Shown one piece after another: positions 1-9,960 of a stretch of DNA of 64,000 nt (its first letter is position 1; each line of letters opens with the position of its first letter). The notes beneath the pieces were generated by a model. The model did not search any database. It had not been told where the DNA came from and saw nothing but the letters and a program-made list of their open reading frames with translations. This DNA comes from Zygnema cylindricum. Taxonomy: Eukaryota; Streptophyta; Zygnematophyceae; Zygnematales; Zygnemataceae. A program made the translations under genes and the position numbers. The stretch lies in the NCBI GenBank assembly GCA_037447655.1, contig JBBHKE010002148.1, positions 1 to 64,000 of the forward strand, read 5' to 3'.

Positions 1-105
1 TTAAATTCATTCGTACAATTACCCCCCAAACTACAAATCCATTCGAACCACCATATTACATTTGGTTACTAAGTATGCGAACATGCGAGCGCACGCATGT
101 ACGAA

Positions 106-891
106 AATGAATCTTCCAAAAACAACATGTAATGCATTGAAAAATGTGAAACCGGCGCATCAGACAGACAAAAAAGAATACCGGATATCTGGGAAAATAA
201 GTGTGAAGAATAAATACAGGACGTCGATTTGAACTGAACTTACGATTACGATTTGAGTGTGAACCACAGGTGACGAAGTACTCCGTAAGCACTCCAAATG
301 TTCGTACAAGATTAACCACAGCCGGTTGGATTTATTTGACTACTGCTCACTAAGCAGTAACATTGTGTGTACGGCGCCAAATGAAGAAAACCTGAACAAA
401 CGGTTTCTGGAGTTTAGTGAATTTAAATTTAGTGTGACATTGCTTGATTTAGGTAAGTGGCAAACGAGATTTTTTTGAAATACATTTGGTACTCGGTGGT
501 ACTATAGTACAGTACGACTATTCAGATACTAAAATCTGATTCGTCAAAAGGATCAGTAGATAGACACTCAGTGTATAAAAGTTTAGGACTTAGAAATATT
601 TTGTTAACATGTTTTTCAGATAATGCAAATCTGAATGCAGTTTTTGTGAAACTTGCACATGTCATATTTAATGGTTTACAAATTCAATTGTGTTGTAATT
701 TTGGGAGTTGATAGTGCGTATGCTGGTGATATTCTATGCTGAATTTGGTATAATTTGTACCTATGGATCAGGTTTTATAGTGATTGAAACATTAGTGTTT
801 GATTGGTTTCTTGCTTAGCTTTTGTGTAAGTTATGTATACTTCTACCACTACTGCTGCAGCTCCACCTGTACCGGTAGTAATAGAACAATA
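106..891 (+). repeat. LTR A, partial 5' LTR of E1
   Basis: It aligns along its length with LTR B (4107-4885) and LTR C. The first ~187 bp present in LTR B have no match here; positions 1-105 are unrelated or too diverged. The Gag start codon lies inside the LTR (ATG at 833-835, reading M-Y-T-S-T-T-T-A-A) and the LTR ends at 891, directly before the primer-binding site. Confidence 0.85.
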
Positions 892-1790
892 GGTTATGGG
901 TTGTCCCTAAGAATACGAGTCTTTAATGGGCATAAGTATGCTTACGGGGCGGATATGGTTGAGTCATATTTTGAAACTGTAGGTTTGCTAGAAGTGATAG
1001 ATGGATCTCTTGATGAAGTTGATCCATCATGGGCAAGGAAAAAATTGTCAGCTCGGAACGCTCTGAAGCTTTGCCTTTCGGAGAACATGGTTATGTCTCG
1101 AATCAAAATGAAGAAGGTGATTGATATTTGGACTTCCCTCAAATCGTCTTATGGGAAGGCGAATGTTAGGAGAAGCTTTTGTTGTCAAGAAAAATCTGGG
1201 ATTACAAATACTTGAGGGGAACGATGGCGAAATATACTGATAACTTTCGAACTCTTATTGATTCTCATGCGTGTGTGAGTGTATCTTTTCCAGAGTTTCA
1301 GCAGGCCGCTTTAATCATTAGAGGTCTTTATAACAATATGAAAGTCGCATCTGCTGAATTGAAAAAGCATGATAAGTCTAGCTGGACACTTCATTTAGCT
1401 ATCAATATTATTTTGGAAGAAGAGTCTACCTCAAAAATTATAAATGGAGAAAAGCAAGTAGAGGCTTTTAACACAAATTTTGACAAAAGAGGACAGTTTA
1501 ATCAGTCAAAGAATCAGTTTACTCAGCTCAAAAATCAGGGTCCTAGGAATCCAGGACAGTTTAATCAGCTTAATCAATGGCAAAATAAGCAATCATTTAC
1601 TACATGCTTTTACTGTTCAGAGAAAGGTCATGGATATTGGTACTGTCATAAGCTCAAAAAGGCAAATGAAACTAGTTTATATAGGCCAGGGTGGCAGCAA
1701 AGTCATTTAAATTATGGTTTTTTTGGTAATCGTTTACAAAACACCTCATTGTTTTCTTCATCTGTTACTCAGGAAGATGAGTCCTCTAGT
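833..1790 (+). pseudogene. gag: E1 gag (Ty1/copia capsid/nucleocapsid), broken
   Basis: Gag forms the virus-like particle that packages the element RNA in the cytoplasm. The frame opening at 833 in the LTR meets stops within ~75 bases; the homologous protein continues in another frame (residues like Y-A-Y-G-A-D-M-V-E-S, about 943-1165) and shifts again at about 1179. The C-terminal part holds a CX2CX4HX4C zinc knuckle (C-F-Y-C ... H-G-Y-W-Y-C, about 1609-1655) after a Gln/Asn-rich stretch. E4 and E3 carry the same protein. At least two frameshifts and two stops make this a pseudogene. Confidence 0.85.
892..906 (+). promoter_or_regulatory. Primer-binding site of E1 (initiator-Met tRNA, anticodon arm)
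   Basis: GGTTATGGG directly follows the LTR end and complements the anticodon-arm region of initiator-Met tRNA, the half-tRNA priming mode known from Drosophila copia. The match breaks down after nine bases (TTGTCCC instead of CCCACC). The site would be read as Gag codons V-M-G, but a TAG just before it interrupts the frame. Confidence 0.75.
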
Positions 1791-1799
1791 CTTGATGAG

Positions 1800-3520
1800 C
1801 AAGATACATCAATGTTATTTGCAATGGCGGCGGCGATAGAAGGGTCAAAGGACGCCGAGTGGATCATGGACACGAGAGCCTCGGCTCACATGTGTTGGAA
1901 CAAAGGCCTTTTTACTACTCTCCAAAGTACACCTGCAAAGAATATATACTATGCTTGTGGCATGAGTGTCCAGACTTCTGCTCAGGGTGATGTTTCATTG
2001 CTGGTAGATATAGGAGGCAAGTCGGTTAAAAGAACTTTACACAATGTCTTCTATGTTCCAGTCTTCAAAAAGAATCTGTTTTCTACGTCTCTAGTTGAAA
2101 GCAAAGGATTTGAAGTAACCCTTAAGGGGGGTAGACAGGTTGTAAGCAAGCTAGGAAAACTAGCAGTCACAGGAACTAGAGATAAAAGCAAAATGTATCG
2201 TATAAATATGGCAGATTCGAAGGAAAATGATGTTCTCTACTCAAGTGTAATGTCTGAGAATGAGTTATGGCATAAAAGGCTAGGTCATGTTAATTATGAC
2301 AGCTTGAACAAAATGGTGAAATCTGGCAAAATAGAGGGTGTTACTTTAACAGATCAGCCAGTTAAAACATGTGATGGCTGCTCTTTGGGGAAGATTTAAA
2401 AGCTGCCTTTTCCACAAGAATCGGAGCACAGATCAACGAAGGTCTTACAGCTCGTTCATTCTGATGTGTTAGACCCGGCTCAGATACCATCTGCTGGGGG
2501 GGTCCGCTTCATGGTGACTTTTACTGATGATTTTTCCAGATATAGTAAAATGTATTTCATGAAAGAGAAAAGTGAGGTTTTTTCACACTTCAAACATTAC
2601 AAAGATTGGGCGGAACAGCTACATGGTACTTCAATTTTGGAAATCAGATCGGATAATGGAGGCGAGTATATGTCAAATGAATTTAAAAAGTTTTTTTTGG
2701 ATGAAGGCATCAGTGGTCAGCTGACTTTCCTTACACACCTCAACAAAATGGTGTTTCAGAGAGGTTAAATAGAACAGTTACAGAGTGTGCTAGATCTATG
2801 CTTGCTCATAAAAGTATAGATAAGAGATTCTGGGTTGAGGCCCTAAATTGTGCAGTGTATATCAAAAATAGACTTGGGTCCAGATCGGTTAGCACAACAC
2901 CTTTTGAACTATGGACAGGTAGAAAACCCTTGGTCGGTCATTTTAAAGTGTTTGGGAGTAAATGCTTTATCTTAAATACTTCTCAGTCTACGTGTAAAAT
3001 GGAGTCAAAAGGGTTACCGAAAATCCTCATGGGTTATGATGATTATTCAAAAGGGTATACGCTATATGTTCTAGAAAAGGACAAGATTGTGGTGTCCAGA
3101 AATGTTATTGTAAAAAATGAAGGAGATTCAACAGATCTAATTACAATGACTGACAAACAAGATGAAATGAAATCTCACGAATATGTCATTTTTGATACTC
3201 TCAAAACCACTTACTTTCTAGTGGTTCAGCAACCTATTGCAGAGCAAGTTTCTTCTGATCAGCAGGATCATGTACAACCTCAGCATGAGCAGGCTGAAGG
3301 CTCCAGGAGCAGCCACGGCAGATTACAAGACAGACAAGGAACGCACGACAGCCATCGGTCTCCGCCTCAGAATTTCCGGGGGGAAGGAGATCTAGCAGCC
3401 GTCTCCAATCAGGTTCCCATTTTGCATATTCTTCAACTTCAAGAGAACCTCCGACCATCCGGAAGGCCTGTTTATCAACCGAAAGAACTCACTAGATTGA
3501 AGCAGCAAATTACGAGATGA
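1800..3520 (+). pseudogene. pol: E1 protease and integrase region of pol, broken
   Basis: The retropepsin motif reads D-T-R-A-S at about 1868 instead of D-T-G-A-S, so the catalytic triad is damaged. It is followed by the GAG-pre-integrase zinc region (L-W-H-K-R-L-G-H ... C-D-G-C) ending in a TAA at 2397-2399, then the integrase core (T-F-T-D-D-F-S-R ... R-S-D-N-G-G-E-Y). A frameshift near 2760 separates the last core block and the copia-type C-terminal region (F-G-S-K-C-F, G-Y-D-D-Y-S-K-G-Y). Integrase would insert the cDNA into the genome. The reading continues to 3520 into the variable linker before RT. Confidence 0.85.
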
Positions 3521-3581
3521 AATCGATAATGGAGGCTCAAACATGGGAGTTAGTTGATCTTCCTCCGGACCAGAAAGTTAT

Positions 3582-3896
3582 ATGGCAGCAAGCTCTATCC
3601 TCAAGGAACTCCTATGGGTGAAGGCACTTTTGCAAAAATTGGGATACATGCAAACTGGTCCTCAGGTGATGTGGTGTGACAACCAGGCAGCAATTGCAAT
3701 CGCTTCCAATCCCAGCCACCATTTGAAGAGTAAGCACATGGATGTCAGACTTCATTTTGTCAGAGAGAAGGTGCTTGTTAGTGTCATAAAACTGTGTTAT
3801 TTGGCTGATGAAAACATGGTTGCAGACATGCTTACTAAAGCTTTGCCTGCACCTAAATTACAATTCTCTAGACAAGCTATTAATCTTAGTGCATAG
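3582..3896 (+). pseudogene. E1 RNase H C-terminal remnant
   Basis: This short frame matches only the last ~100 residues of copia RNase H and pol (M-A-A-S-S ... W-C-D-N-Q-A-A-I-A-I-A ... K-H-M-D-V-R ... D-M-L-T-K-A-L-P), as in E4 at 36991-37270. It begins where the RT-bearing interval has been deleted: upstream bases 3524-3572 still match the start of the RT region of E4 (about 35810-35860). It ends with TAG just before the polypurine tract. Confidence 0.85.
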
Positions 3897-3910
3897 CTGA
3901 GTCTAAACCT

Positions 3911-3919
3911 TTAGGGGAG
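3911..3919 (+). promoter_or_regulatory. Polypurine tract of E1
   Basis: TTAGGGGAG lies directly before LTR B and is the expected plus-strand primer. The same motif precedes LTR C (7095-7103) and the 3' LTR of E4 (37460-37468). Confidence 0.75.
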
Positions 3920-4885
3920 TCTTCGTTTCAAAGCTTTATCCTTAGTAGATAAAGCTGTGAGGGGAGGTTTATAACTAAGAATTTTTTTGGGTCTTTGAAG
4001 TTGTAATACTTACCTTGTATAGTGTGACAGTAGATGAGTAACTCTGGAGTGTAGAGTACGGTCTGATAGACACGCGTGAGTAGGAGGGACAATACAGAAA
4101 ACACGGAATGAATCTTGACACATGTAACACATCGAACGAAGTCAAACCGGCGCATCGGACGAACGAAAAGGAATACCGGACATCTGGGAAAACAAGTGTG
4201 AAGAATAAATACAGAACGTCGATTTGAACTAAACTAACGGTTACGATTTGAGTGTGGACCACAGGTGACGAAGTACTCCGTAAACACTCCAAATATTCGT
4301 ACAAGATTAACCACATCCGGTTGGACTTATTTGACTACTGCTGACTAAGCAGCAACATTGTGTGTACGGCGCCAAATGAAGAAAACCTGAACAAACGGTT
4401 TTTGGAGTTTAGTGAATTTAAATTTAGTGTGACACTGCTTGATTTAGGTAAGTGGCAAACGAGATTTTTTGGAAGTACATTAGATACTCTGTCGTACTAT
4501 AGTACAGTACGACTATTCAGATACTACAATCTGATTGGTCAAAAGGATCAGTAAATAGACACTCGGTGTATAAAAGTTTAGGACATAGAAATATTTTGTT
4601 AACCAGTTTTGAGATAATGCAAATCTGAATGTAGTTTTTGTGAAACTTGCACATGTCATATCTTATGGTTTACTGGTTCAATTGTGCTGTAATTTTGGGA
4701 GTTGACAGTGTGTATGCTGGTGATATTTTATGTTGAATTTCGTGTAATTTGTACTTGTGGATCAGGTTTTATAGTGAGTGAAACATCAATGTTTGATTGG
4801 TTTTTTAGTTAGCTTCTGTGTAAGTTATGTTTACTTCTACCACTACTACTGCAGCTCCACCTGTACCGGTAGTCATAGAACAACA
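3920..4885 (+). repeat. LTR B (966 bp), 3' LTR of E1
   Basis: It aligns end to end with LTR C (7104-8069, also 966 bp) and from 4107 on with LTR A. It begins T-CTTCG where LTR C has TGTTGG, so the first bases have mutated, and ends ACAACA. It contains the Gag ATG (M-F-T-S-T-T-T). No primer-binding site follows, so it is a 3' LTR rather than an intact 5' LTR of the next element. Confidence 0.85.
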
Positions 4886-5668
4886 ATATTGTGCTCTCAC
4901 GCTGAAAATCGCGCGTGGAGGCATGATATCCTGCGCGCGGGCAACAGACATGATGCGGCATGACAGCTGTCGTGCATGAGAAGCAAGAAAGAAAACATGC
5001 TTCACAACTAGCAGAGTCATGCTAACCAACATATATACCAACAAAAATAAATATGAAAAGACAAAAAATAAATACACTATGAGAAAGAATAAAGGTTAAA
5101 ATGACCCAAAGAGGATAGGGGAAGAATACTCCCCTAGAGTGAAGAGAGAAGGGGAAGAATACTCCGTTAGAGTGAAGTGGACCCAATAATTCCCCCTAAA
5201 CAAAGAGGTAGCCACGAGGCTCTCTGGTCTTTATCATATTCCCTACAAGAGTTATCTCGTTATGATAGCAAAACAAGAAATATTCTAATCGCAACAAAGG
5301 AAAATCCAAATCCGATCAAAATAACACTCCTTTCGAGCCAACCGAAACACAAACAAGGCACACACACAACCAAACCGGTAAGCTGCCCGAGGAAGGCACA
5401 ACAAGGTCTAGATGTGCTCCCCCATGATCTCCAATTCCACACTTCCACCAAAAGACAAACTTTGGAGGGAAACCTTCCGGACGTGGCCTTACGCTGTGTG
5501 GATTAAAAACGAGGGTAGAAAAACAAGGAGAATAGTCTTACTCTATCTAGCCTCTACAACTAGCTAGCAAGGAGAAGAAAGACACGTGGGCAATCGGTGA
5601 GAGTGAGCAAAAGAGAAGCTCAGCCGACAAGAGAAAATTCTTGTCCAAAAGCTAAAATTCTTCATTAT
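4886..5668. other. Unassigned segment between LTR B and the E1' fragment
   Basis: I recognise no gene here. A GC-rich start (about 4905-4960) is followed by A-rich sequence. There is an imperfect direct repeat of GGGGAAGAATACTCC plus AGAGTGAAG at about 5118 and 5150. It occupies the place where gag, protease and integrase would sit if LTRs B and C were the two ends of one element. The longest frame (5177-5506) resembles nothing I know. Confidence 0.5.
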
Positions 5669-5670
5669 CG

Positions 5671-7080
5671 GTGTTCAAAGTTAAGTTAAATCCGGATGGA
5701 ACAATCGAGAGATACAAAGCCAGACTTGTGGCAAAGGGTTACAATCAGAAGGAGGGAATTGATTTTGAGGAAACCTTCTCTCCGGTGGTAGGGTTTCCAA
5801 CTGTCAGAATTCTGTTAAGTCTAGCTGCAATTGAAAATATGGAAGTTCATCAAATGGATGTTAAGACAACTTTTCTTCCTGGAGAGCTTGAAGAAACTAT
5901 CTATATGAAGCAACCAGAAATGTATGAAGAGACAGGATAGGAAAGACTAGTCTGTAAACTGTTGAAATCTTTGTATGGGCTGAAACAAGCCCCTAGACAA
6001 TGGAACTTGAAGTTGGTTGAGGTCATAACTAGACTAGGCTTTAAAATATTAAGTTCAGATAATTCTGTGTATGTTCTACAAGGAAATGATGGGATACTTT
6101 ATATTGCTGTATATGTAGATGATCTGCTGCTTATCAGCAAATCTATGGATGAAATAAATCGTATTAAGGGAGCCTTAAACTCCAGATTTGAGATGAAGGA
6201 TCTTGGTGAAGCCAAATATATAATAGGGATACAAGTAGAGAGAGAGATAGAAATAAAAGATAGATAATGTTAACTCAAAAGGAAGCCATAGGTTCCATGC
6301 TTGAAAAATTTGAAATGGAAGAAGTAAAAGGGTGATTAACTCTTATGGAATTCCGGCAGAAAATAGAGGGAAGTGACTCTGATTCAGGAATTATAGTCAG
6401 TGAGAGCCTAGAGTTAGGGGAGGAGGACTTTATGGCATTAATACTATACAGGCAGGTAGTCGGTAGCCTCATCTATTTTGTGAACTGCACGAGGCCTGAT
6501 ATTGCAGCTGCAGTTGGCTCTTTAAGTAGAAGTTTGCAGAATCTGAGAAAGGCAGACTGGGAGGTTGCAAGGAACCCGAAATCTCAAGCTTGTCCTTGGG
6601 GGAGGAGAAGTTAAACTGCAAACTTGGAGGGATGCTAGCTATGGTGACATGCCTAGCAGAAAATCTACTGCAGGTTTGGTTTTGCAGATTGGAAATGGAA
6701 CTTGCTGTTGGAGCAGCAAACTTAAAAAAATCACAGCTCAATCAACAATGGAATCGTAATATATGGCAGCAAGCTCTGCCCTCAAAGAACTCCTATGGTT
6801 GAAGACACTTTTACTCGAATTGGGATACATGCAAACTGGTCCTCAGGTGATCTGGTGTGACAACCAGGTAGCAATTGTAATCGCCTCCAATCCTAGCCAC
6901 CACTTCAAGAGTAAGCACATGGATGTCGGACTTCATTTTGTCAAATAGAAGGTGCTTGCTAAAGTCATAAAATTGTGTTATTTGCCTGATGAAAACATGG
7001 TTGCAAACATGCATACTAAAGCTCTTCCTGCCTGTACCTAATTACAGTTCTGTAGACAAGCTATTGGTCTGAGTGAATAG
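5671..7080 (+). pseudogene. pol: E1' reverse transcriptase-RNase H, broken
   Basis: RT blocks are clear in order: [10 protein letters not shown] near the start, [20 protein letters not shown], and the catalytic Y-V-D-D at about 6115. Stops occur at 5938 (TAG) and 6265 (TAA), with frameshifts around 6340 and 6570. RNase H follows (C-T-R-P-D-I-A-A-A-V, D-A-S-Y-G-D, W-C-D-N-Q), with further stops at about 6757 and 6946. The RT start is missing. The protein would have made element cDNA inside virus-like particles. Confidence 0.85.
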
Positions 7081-7103
7081 CTGAGTCTAAACCTTTAGGG
7101 GAG

Positions 7104-8069
7104 TGTTGGTTTCAAAGCTTTATCCTCAGTAGATAGGGCTGTGAGGGGAGGTTTATAACTTAGAATATTTTTGGGTCTTTGAAGTTGTAATACTTACCTT
7201 GTATAGTGTGACAGTAGATTAGTAACTCTGGAGTGTAGTGTACGGTCTAATAGACACGTGTTAGTATGAGGGACAATACAAAAAAGGCGGAATGAATCTT
7301 GACACATGTAACACATCGAACGAAGTCAAACCGGCGCATCAGACGGACGAAAAGGAATACCGGACATCTGGGAAAATAAGTGTGAAGAATAAATACAGGA
7401 CGTCGATTTGAACTGAACTAACGGTTACGATTTGAGTGTGGACCACAGGTGACGAAGTACTCTGTAAGCACTCCAAATATTCGTACAAGATTAACCACAA
7501 CCGGTTGGACTTATTTGACTATTGCTGACTAAGCAGCAACATTGTGTGTACGGCGCCAAATGAAGAAAGCCTGAACAAACGGTTTTTGGAGTTTAGTGAA
7601 TTTAAATTTAGTGTGACACTACTTGATTTAGGTTAGTGGCAAACGAGATATTTTGGAAGTACATTACGTACTCTGTCATACTATAGTACAGTACGACTAT
7701 TCAGATACTACAATCTGATTGGTCAAAAGGATCAGTAGATAGACACTCAGTGTATAAAAGTTTAGGACTTAGAAATATTTTGTTAACCAGTTTTGAGATA
7801 ATGCAAATCTGAATGCAGTTTTTGTGAAACTTGCACATGTCATATCTTATGGTTTACTGGTTCAATTGTGCTGTAATTTTGGGAGTTGACACTGTGTATG
7901 CTGGTGATATTCTATGCTGAATTTGGTGTAATTTGTACCTGTGGATCAGGTTTTATAGTGAGTGAAACATCAGTGTTTGATTGGTTTCTTGGTTAGCTTC
8001 TGTGTAAGTTATGTCTACTTCTACCACTACTGCTGCAGCTCCACCTGTACCGGTAGTCATAGAATAACA
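7104..8069 (+). repeat. LTR C (966 bp), 3' LTR of E1'
   Basis: It begins TGTTGG after the polypurine tract and ends at 8069 (ATAACA). It aligns to LTR B over the full 966 bp and carries the Gag ATG followed by S-T-S-T-T-T codons. The next base starts an unrelated copia fragment, so no primer-binding site follows. Confidence 0.85.
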
Positions 8070-8323
8070 TTCAGATTAACTCCAACCATTCTATCTATAT
8101 CATTGAAAATGAGAATGGTGTGATTTTTATTGCAATTTATATGGATGATTTGCTGGTGTTAAGTAAGTCTTTGGAAAAGATCAATAAGTTAAAGAAAGAT
8201 CTTAGAAGCACATTTGAAATGAACGATTTGCGGGAATTAAGAAATACTTTGGGAATCCAAATGGAGAGAGATAGGGGGAAAAGGATCATTAGACTTACTC
8301 AGAAAGAAACAATAGGTAATATG
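8070..8323 (+). pseudogene. Copia RT fragment, family of E2 (copy a)
   Basis: The fragment encodes the RT active-site block (I-A-I-Y-M-D-D-L-L-V-L-S-K-S, about 8135-8170) and the following region (G-I-Q-M-E-R-D-R-G). It matches the E2 protein (- strand, about 11940-12190). The catalytic motif reads Y-M-D-D rather than Y-V-D-D. It starts flush against LTR C and is cut at 8323 by the TRIM array. It overlaps copy b (9408-9960) in content, so this stretch of RT is present twice. Confidence 0.85.
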
Positions 8324-8551
8324 TGTTGATATCCGTGAATTCCGGGATTCCTTATGTCCCATACTAGGGAAAAGTGAGCCGGCTAGGGCTCGAACCTAAG
8401 ACCTCTGACTTCAACTGTCAGCGCAATAACCACTGTGCCACCATCTCGATGTAGAGCCTGGCGTGTCCGTACCTATTTATTTTAGGCGGCTTCGAGTGTG
8501 ACGTATCACATTCTACCCCGTATTGGATCGGCATTCACGTGCCAGCTAACA
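8324..8551 (-). repeat. TRIM LTR 1 with tRNA-like domain
   Basis: The most diverged LTR of the array, 228 bp. The tRNA-like part lies at 8375-8447 (-): A-box-like T-G-G-C-A-C-A-G-T-G-G and B-box-like GGTTCGAGCCC in mutated form. The primer-binding site that follows is at 8596-8608 (TGGTATTGGAGCC, - strand). Confidence 0.75.
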
Positions 8552-8608
8552 CCCCCACTCACGAGAAGGTCAGTCACACCATCTGCAATCACGTTGGCTC
8601 CAATACCA

Positions 8609-8835
8609 TGTTGATTTCCGTGAAATCCGAATTCGGTATGTCCCATACTAGGGAAAAGTGAGTCGGTCAGGGCTCGAACGTGGGACCTCTGACTTGAGCT
8701 ATCATCGCACTAACCACTGTGCCACCAGCTCGATGTAGAGATTGGCGGATCCGTACCCATTTATTACAGGCGACTCGAGTATGGGTATTCTATATTCTAC
8801 CCTGTATTGGACAGGCTTCACGTGCTAATCCAACA
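8609..8835 (-). repeat. TRIM LTR 2 with tRNA-like domain
   Basis: 227 bp, TGTT/AACA ends. The tRNA-like part is at 8659-8731 (see separate entry). The downstream interior carries the best primer-binding site, TGGTATCAGAGCC at 8880-8892 (- strand), belonging to the neighbouring LTR 3. Confidence 0.8.
8659..8731 (-). ncRNA. tRNA-like domain inside TRIM LTR 2
   Basis: On the - strand a 73-base stretch fits a tRNA cloverleaf by eye. The 7-base acceptor arms GAGCTGG and CCGACTC pair at six of seven positions counting one G-T. The D-stem GCAC/GTGC pairs fully around AGTGGTTA. The anticodon stem is weaker, and the T-loop region reads TTCGAGC. The A-box (TGGCACAGTGGTTAG) and B-box (CGTTCGAGCCC) fit RNA polymerase III internal promoters. 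Base 33 is not T, so it is probably not a functional tRNA. Confidence 0.65.
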
Positions 8836-8892
8836 CCCTCGCTCACAGGAAAGATGGTCAAACCATCCGCAATCTTGTTGGCTCTGATACCA

Positions 8893-9121
8893 TGTTAGAT
8901 TTCCTAGAAATCTGGGATTCGGCATCTCCCACACTTGGGAAAAATTGAGTCGGCTAGGGTTTGAATCTAGGACCTTTCACTTCATCTACGAAAGCAATAC
9001 CACTGTGCCACCAGCTCGATGTAGAGACAGGCGGGTCAATACCCATTTATAACGGGCGGCTCGAGTATAGATATTCTATATACTACCCCGTATTAGACCG
9101 GCTTCACGTGCCAATCCAACA
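8893..9121 (-). repeat. TRIM LTR 3 with tRNA-like domain
   Basis: 229 bp. The tRNA-like part (about 8947-9018) is more degraded in the T-arm. It is followed on the - strand by TGGTATCAGAGCC at 8880-8892, a perfect 13-base match to the 3' end of initiator-Met tRNA. Confidence 0.8.
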
Positions 9122-9178
9122 CCCCCCCTCACGGGAAAGTCGGTCAAACCATCCGCAATCCTGTTGGCTTTGATACCA

Positions 9179-9407
9179 TGTTAGATTTCTTAAAAATCTG
9201 GGATTCGATATGTCCCATTCTAGGGAAAGGTGAGTCGGCCAGGGCTCGAATTTAGGACTTCTGACTTGAGCTGTCAACACGCCTACCATTGTGCCACCAG
9301 CTCGATATAGAGATTGGCGGGTCCGTACCCATTTATTACGGGCGGCTCGAGTATGGATATTCCGTATTCTACCCCGTATTGGACCGACTTCACGTGCCAA
9401 TCCAACA
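9179..9407 (-). repeat. TRIM LTR 4 with tRNA-like domain
   Basis: 229 bp, the first LTR in element orientation. The tRNA-like part is at 9231-9303 (-): acceptor arms GAGCTGG/CCGACTC, anticodon stem TTGAC/GTCAG, T-arm end CCTGG. Primer-binding site TGGTATCAAAGCC at 9166-9178 (- strand). Confidence 0.8.
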
Positions 9408-9960
9408 ATCTGGGATATATCCGGATCAGCTCTAACCATTCTATCTATATCTTTGAAAATGATAATGGTGTGATTTTTATTGCAATTAATAAGGATGATC
9501 TACTGGTGTTAAGTAAATCTTTGGAAAAGATCAATAAGTTAAAGAAAGATCTTAGAAGCACATTTGAAATGAACGGTTTACGTTAAGCAAGATATATTTT
9601 GGGAACCCAAATGGAAAGAGATAGGGGAAAACGATCATTAGACTTACTCAGAACGAAGCAATAGGTAATATGCTTGAGAAATTCCAGATGGAAAAGGCAA
9701 ACACTTGTACCACTCCCATGGACTTAAAGAAAGTAAGTGATGGAAGTGTAGAAGGAGGAGTAATAATTTTAGATGATCAAATTAGTCCAGAAGAGGGAGA
9801 AATTATCAAGTCTATCCCTTACAAGCAGGTTGTAGGAAGTCTAATATACTTTATACATTGTACGAGGTCGTACATAGTGGCAGCAAATGGAGAAATCAGT
9901 ATGATTCTTAATGATCCAAGGAAGAGAGACTGGGAGGCAGCCAAGAGAGTCATGAGATAT
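9408..9960 (+). pseudogene. Copia RT-RNase H fragment, family of E2 (copy b)
   Basis: It starts about 30 bases upstream of the equivalent start of copy a (G-Y-I-R-I-S-S-N-H-S-I-Y) and repeats the same RT block with the active site mutated to N-K-D-D (about 9487). A stop (TAA) follows at about 9584, then G-N-M-L-E-K-F-Q-M-E-K-A and RNase H start (Y-K-Q-V-V-G-S-L-I-Y-F-I-H-C-T-R-S). It breaks off within R-V-M-R-Y at 9960, where another TRIM LTR begins. The two overlapping copies on either side of the array point to recombination rather than one clean insertion. Confidence 0.85.

Larger units (their letters stand above)
106..4885 (+). mobile_element. E1: defective Ty1/copia LTR retrotransposon, RT deleted
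   Basis: The order is partial 5' LTR (LTR A), primer-binding site, gag, protease, integrase, the last part of RNase H, polypurine tract and 3' LTR (LTR B). The reverse transcriptase and most of RNase H are missing: the sequence jumps near 3573 from the linker just before RT straight into the end of RNase H. Gag-pol is broken by stops and frameshifts, so this copy is dead. Its relatives here are E1' (5669-8069), E3 (- strand) and E4 (+ strand). The left end is incomplete, so no target-site duplication can be checked. Confidence 0.85.
5669..8069 (+). mobile_element. E1': 5'-truncated copia copy with RT, RNase H and 3' LTR (LTR C)
   Basis: Copia coding sequence begins abruptly inside the RT domain at 5669 (F-K-V-K-L-N-P-D-G) and runs through RNase H, a polypurine tract (7095-7103) and LTR C. 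It belongs to the same family as E1. E1 lacks RT while E1' has almost only RT and RNase H. Confidence 0.85.
8324..9407 (-). mobile_element. Tandem TRIM array: four LTRs and three 57-bp interiors
   Basis: Read on the - strand, each unit is an LTR of 227-229 bp with TGTT...AACA ends, then directly TGGTATC(A/G)(A/G)AGCC, a 13-base site complementary to the 3' end of plant-type initiator-Met tRNA, a short spacer and a G-rich polypurine tract (GTGAGGGGGGG) abutting the next LTR. LTRs: 8324-8551, 8609-8835, 8893-9121, 9179-9407; interiors 8552-8608, 8836-8892, 9122-9178, each exactly 57 bp. No protein is encoded. This is the structure of terminal-repeat retrotransposons in miniature. Flanking pentamers ATATG and ATCTG agree at 4 of 5 bases, but the flanks do not form a continuous RT sequence. 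Confidence 0.85.

Noticed and set aside
8324-9407. A CRISPR-like array or simple SINE tandem.
   Set aside because: Unit size (285 bp), TGTT/AACA ends, primer-binding site and polypurine tract fit a TRIM, not CRISPR; there is no poly-A tail or flanking duplication per unit as for a SINE.
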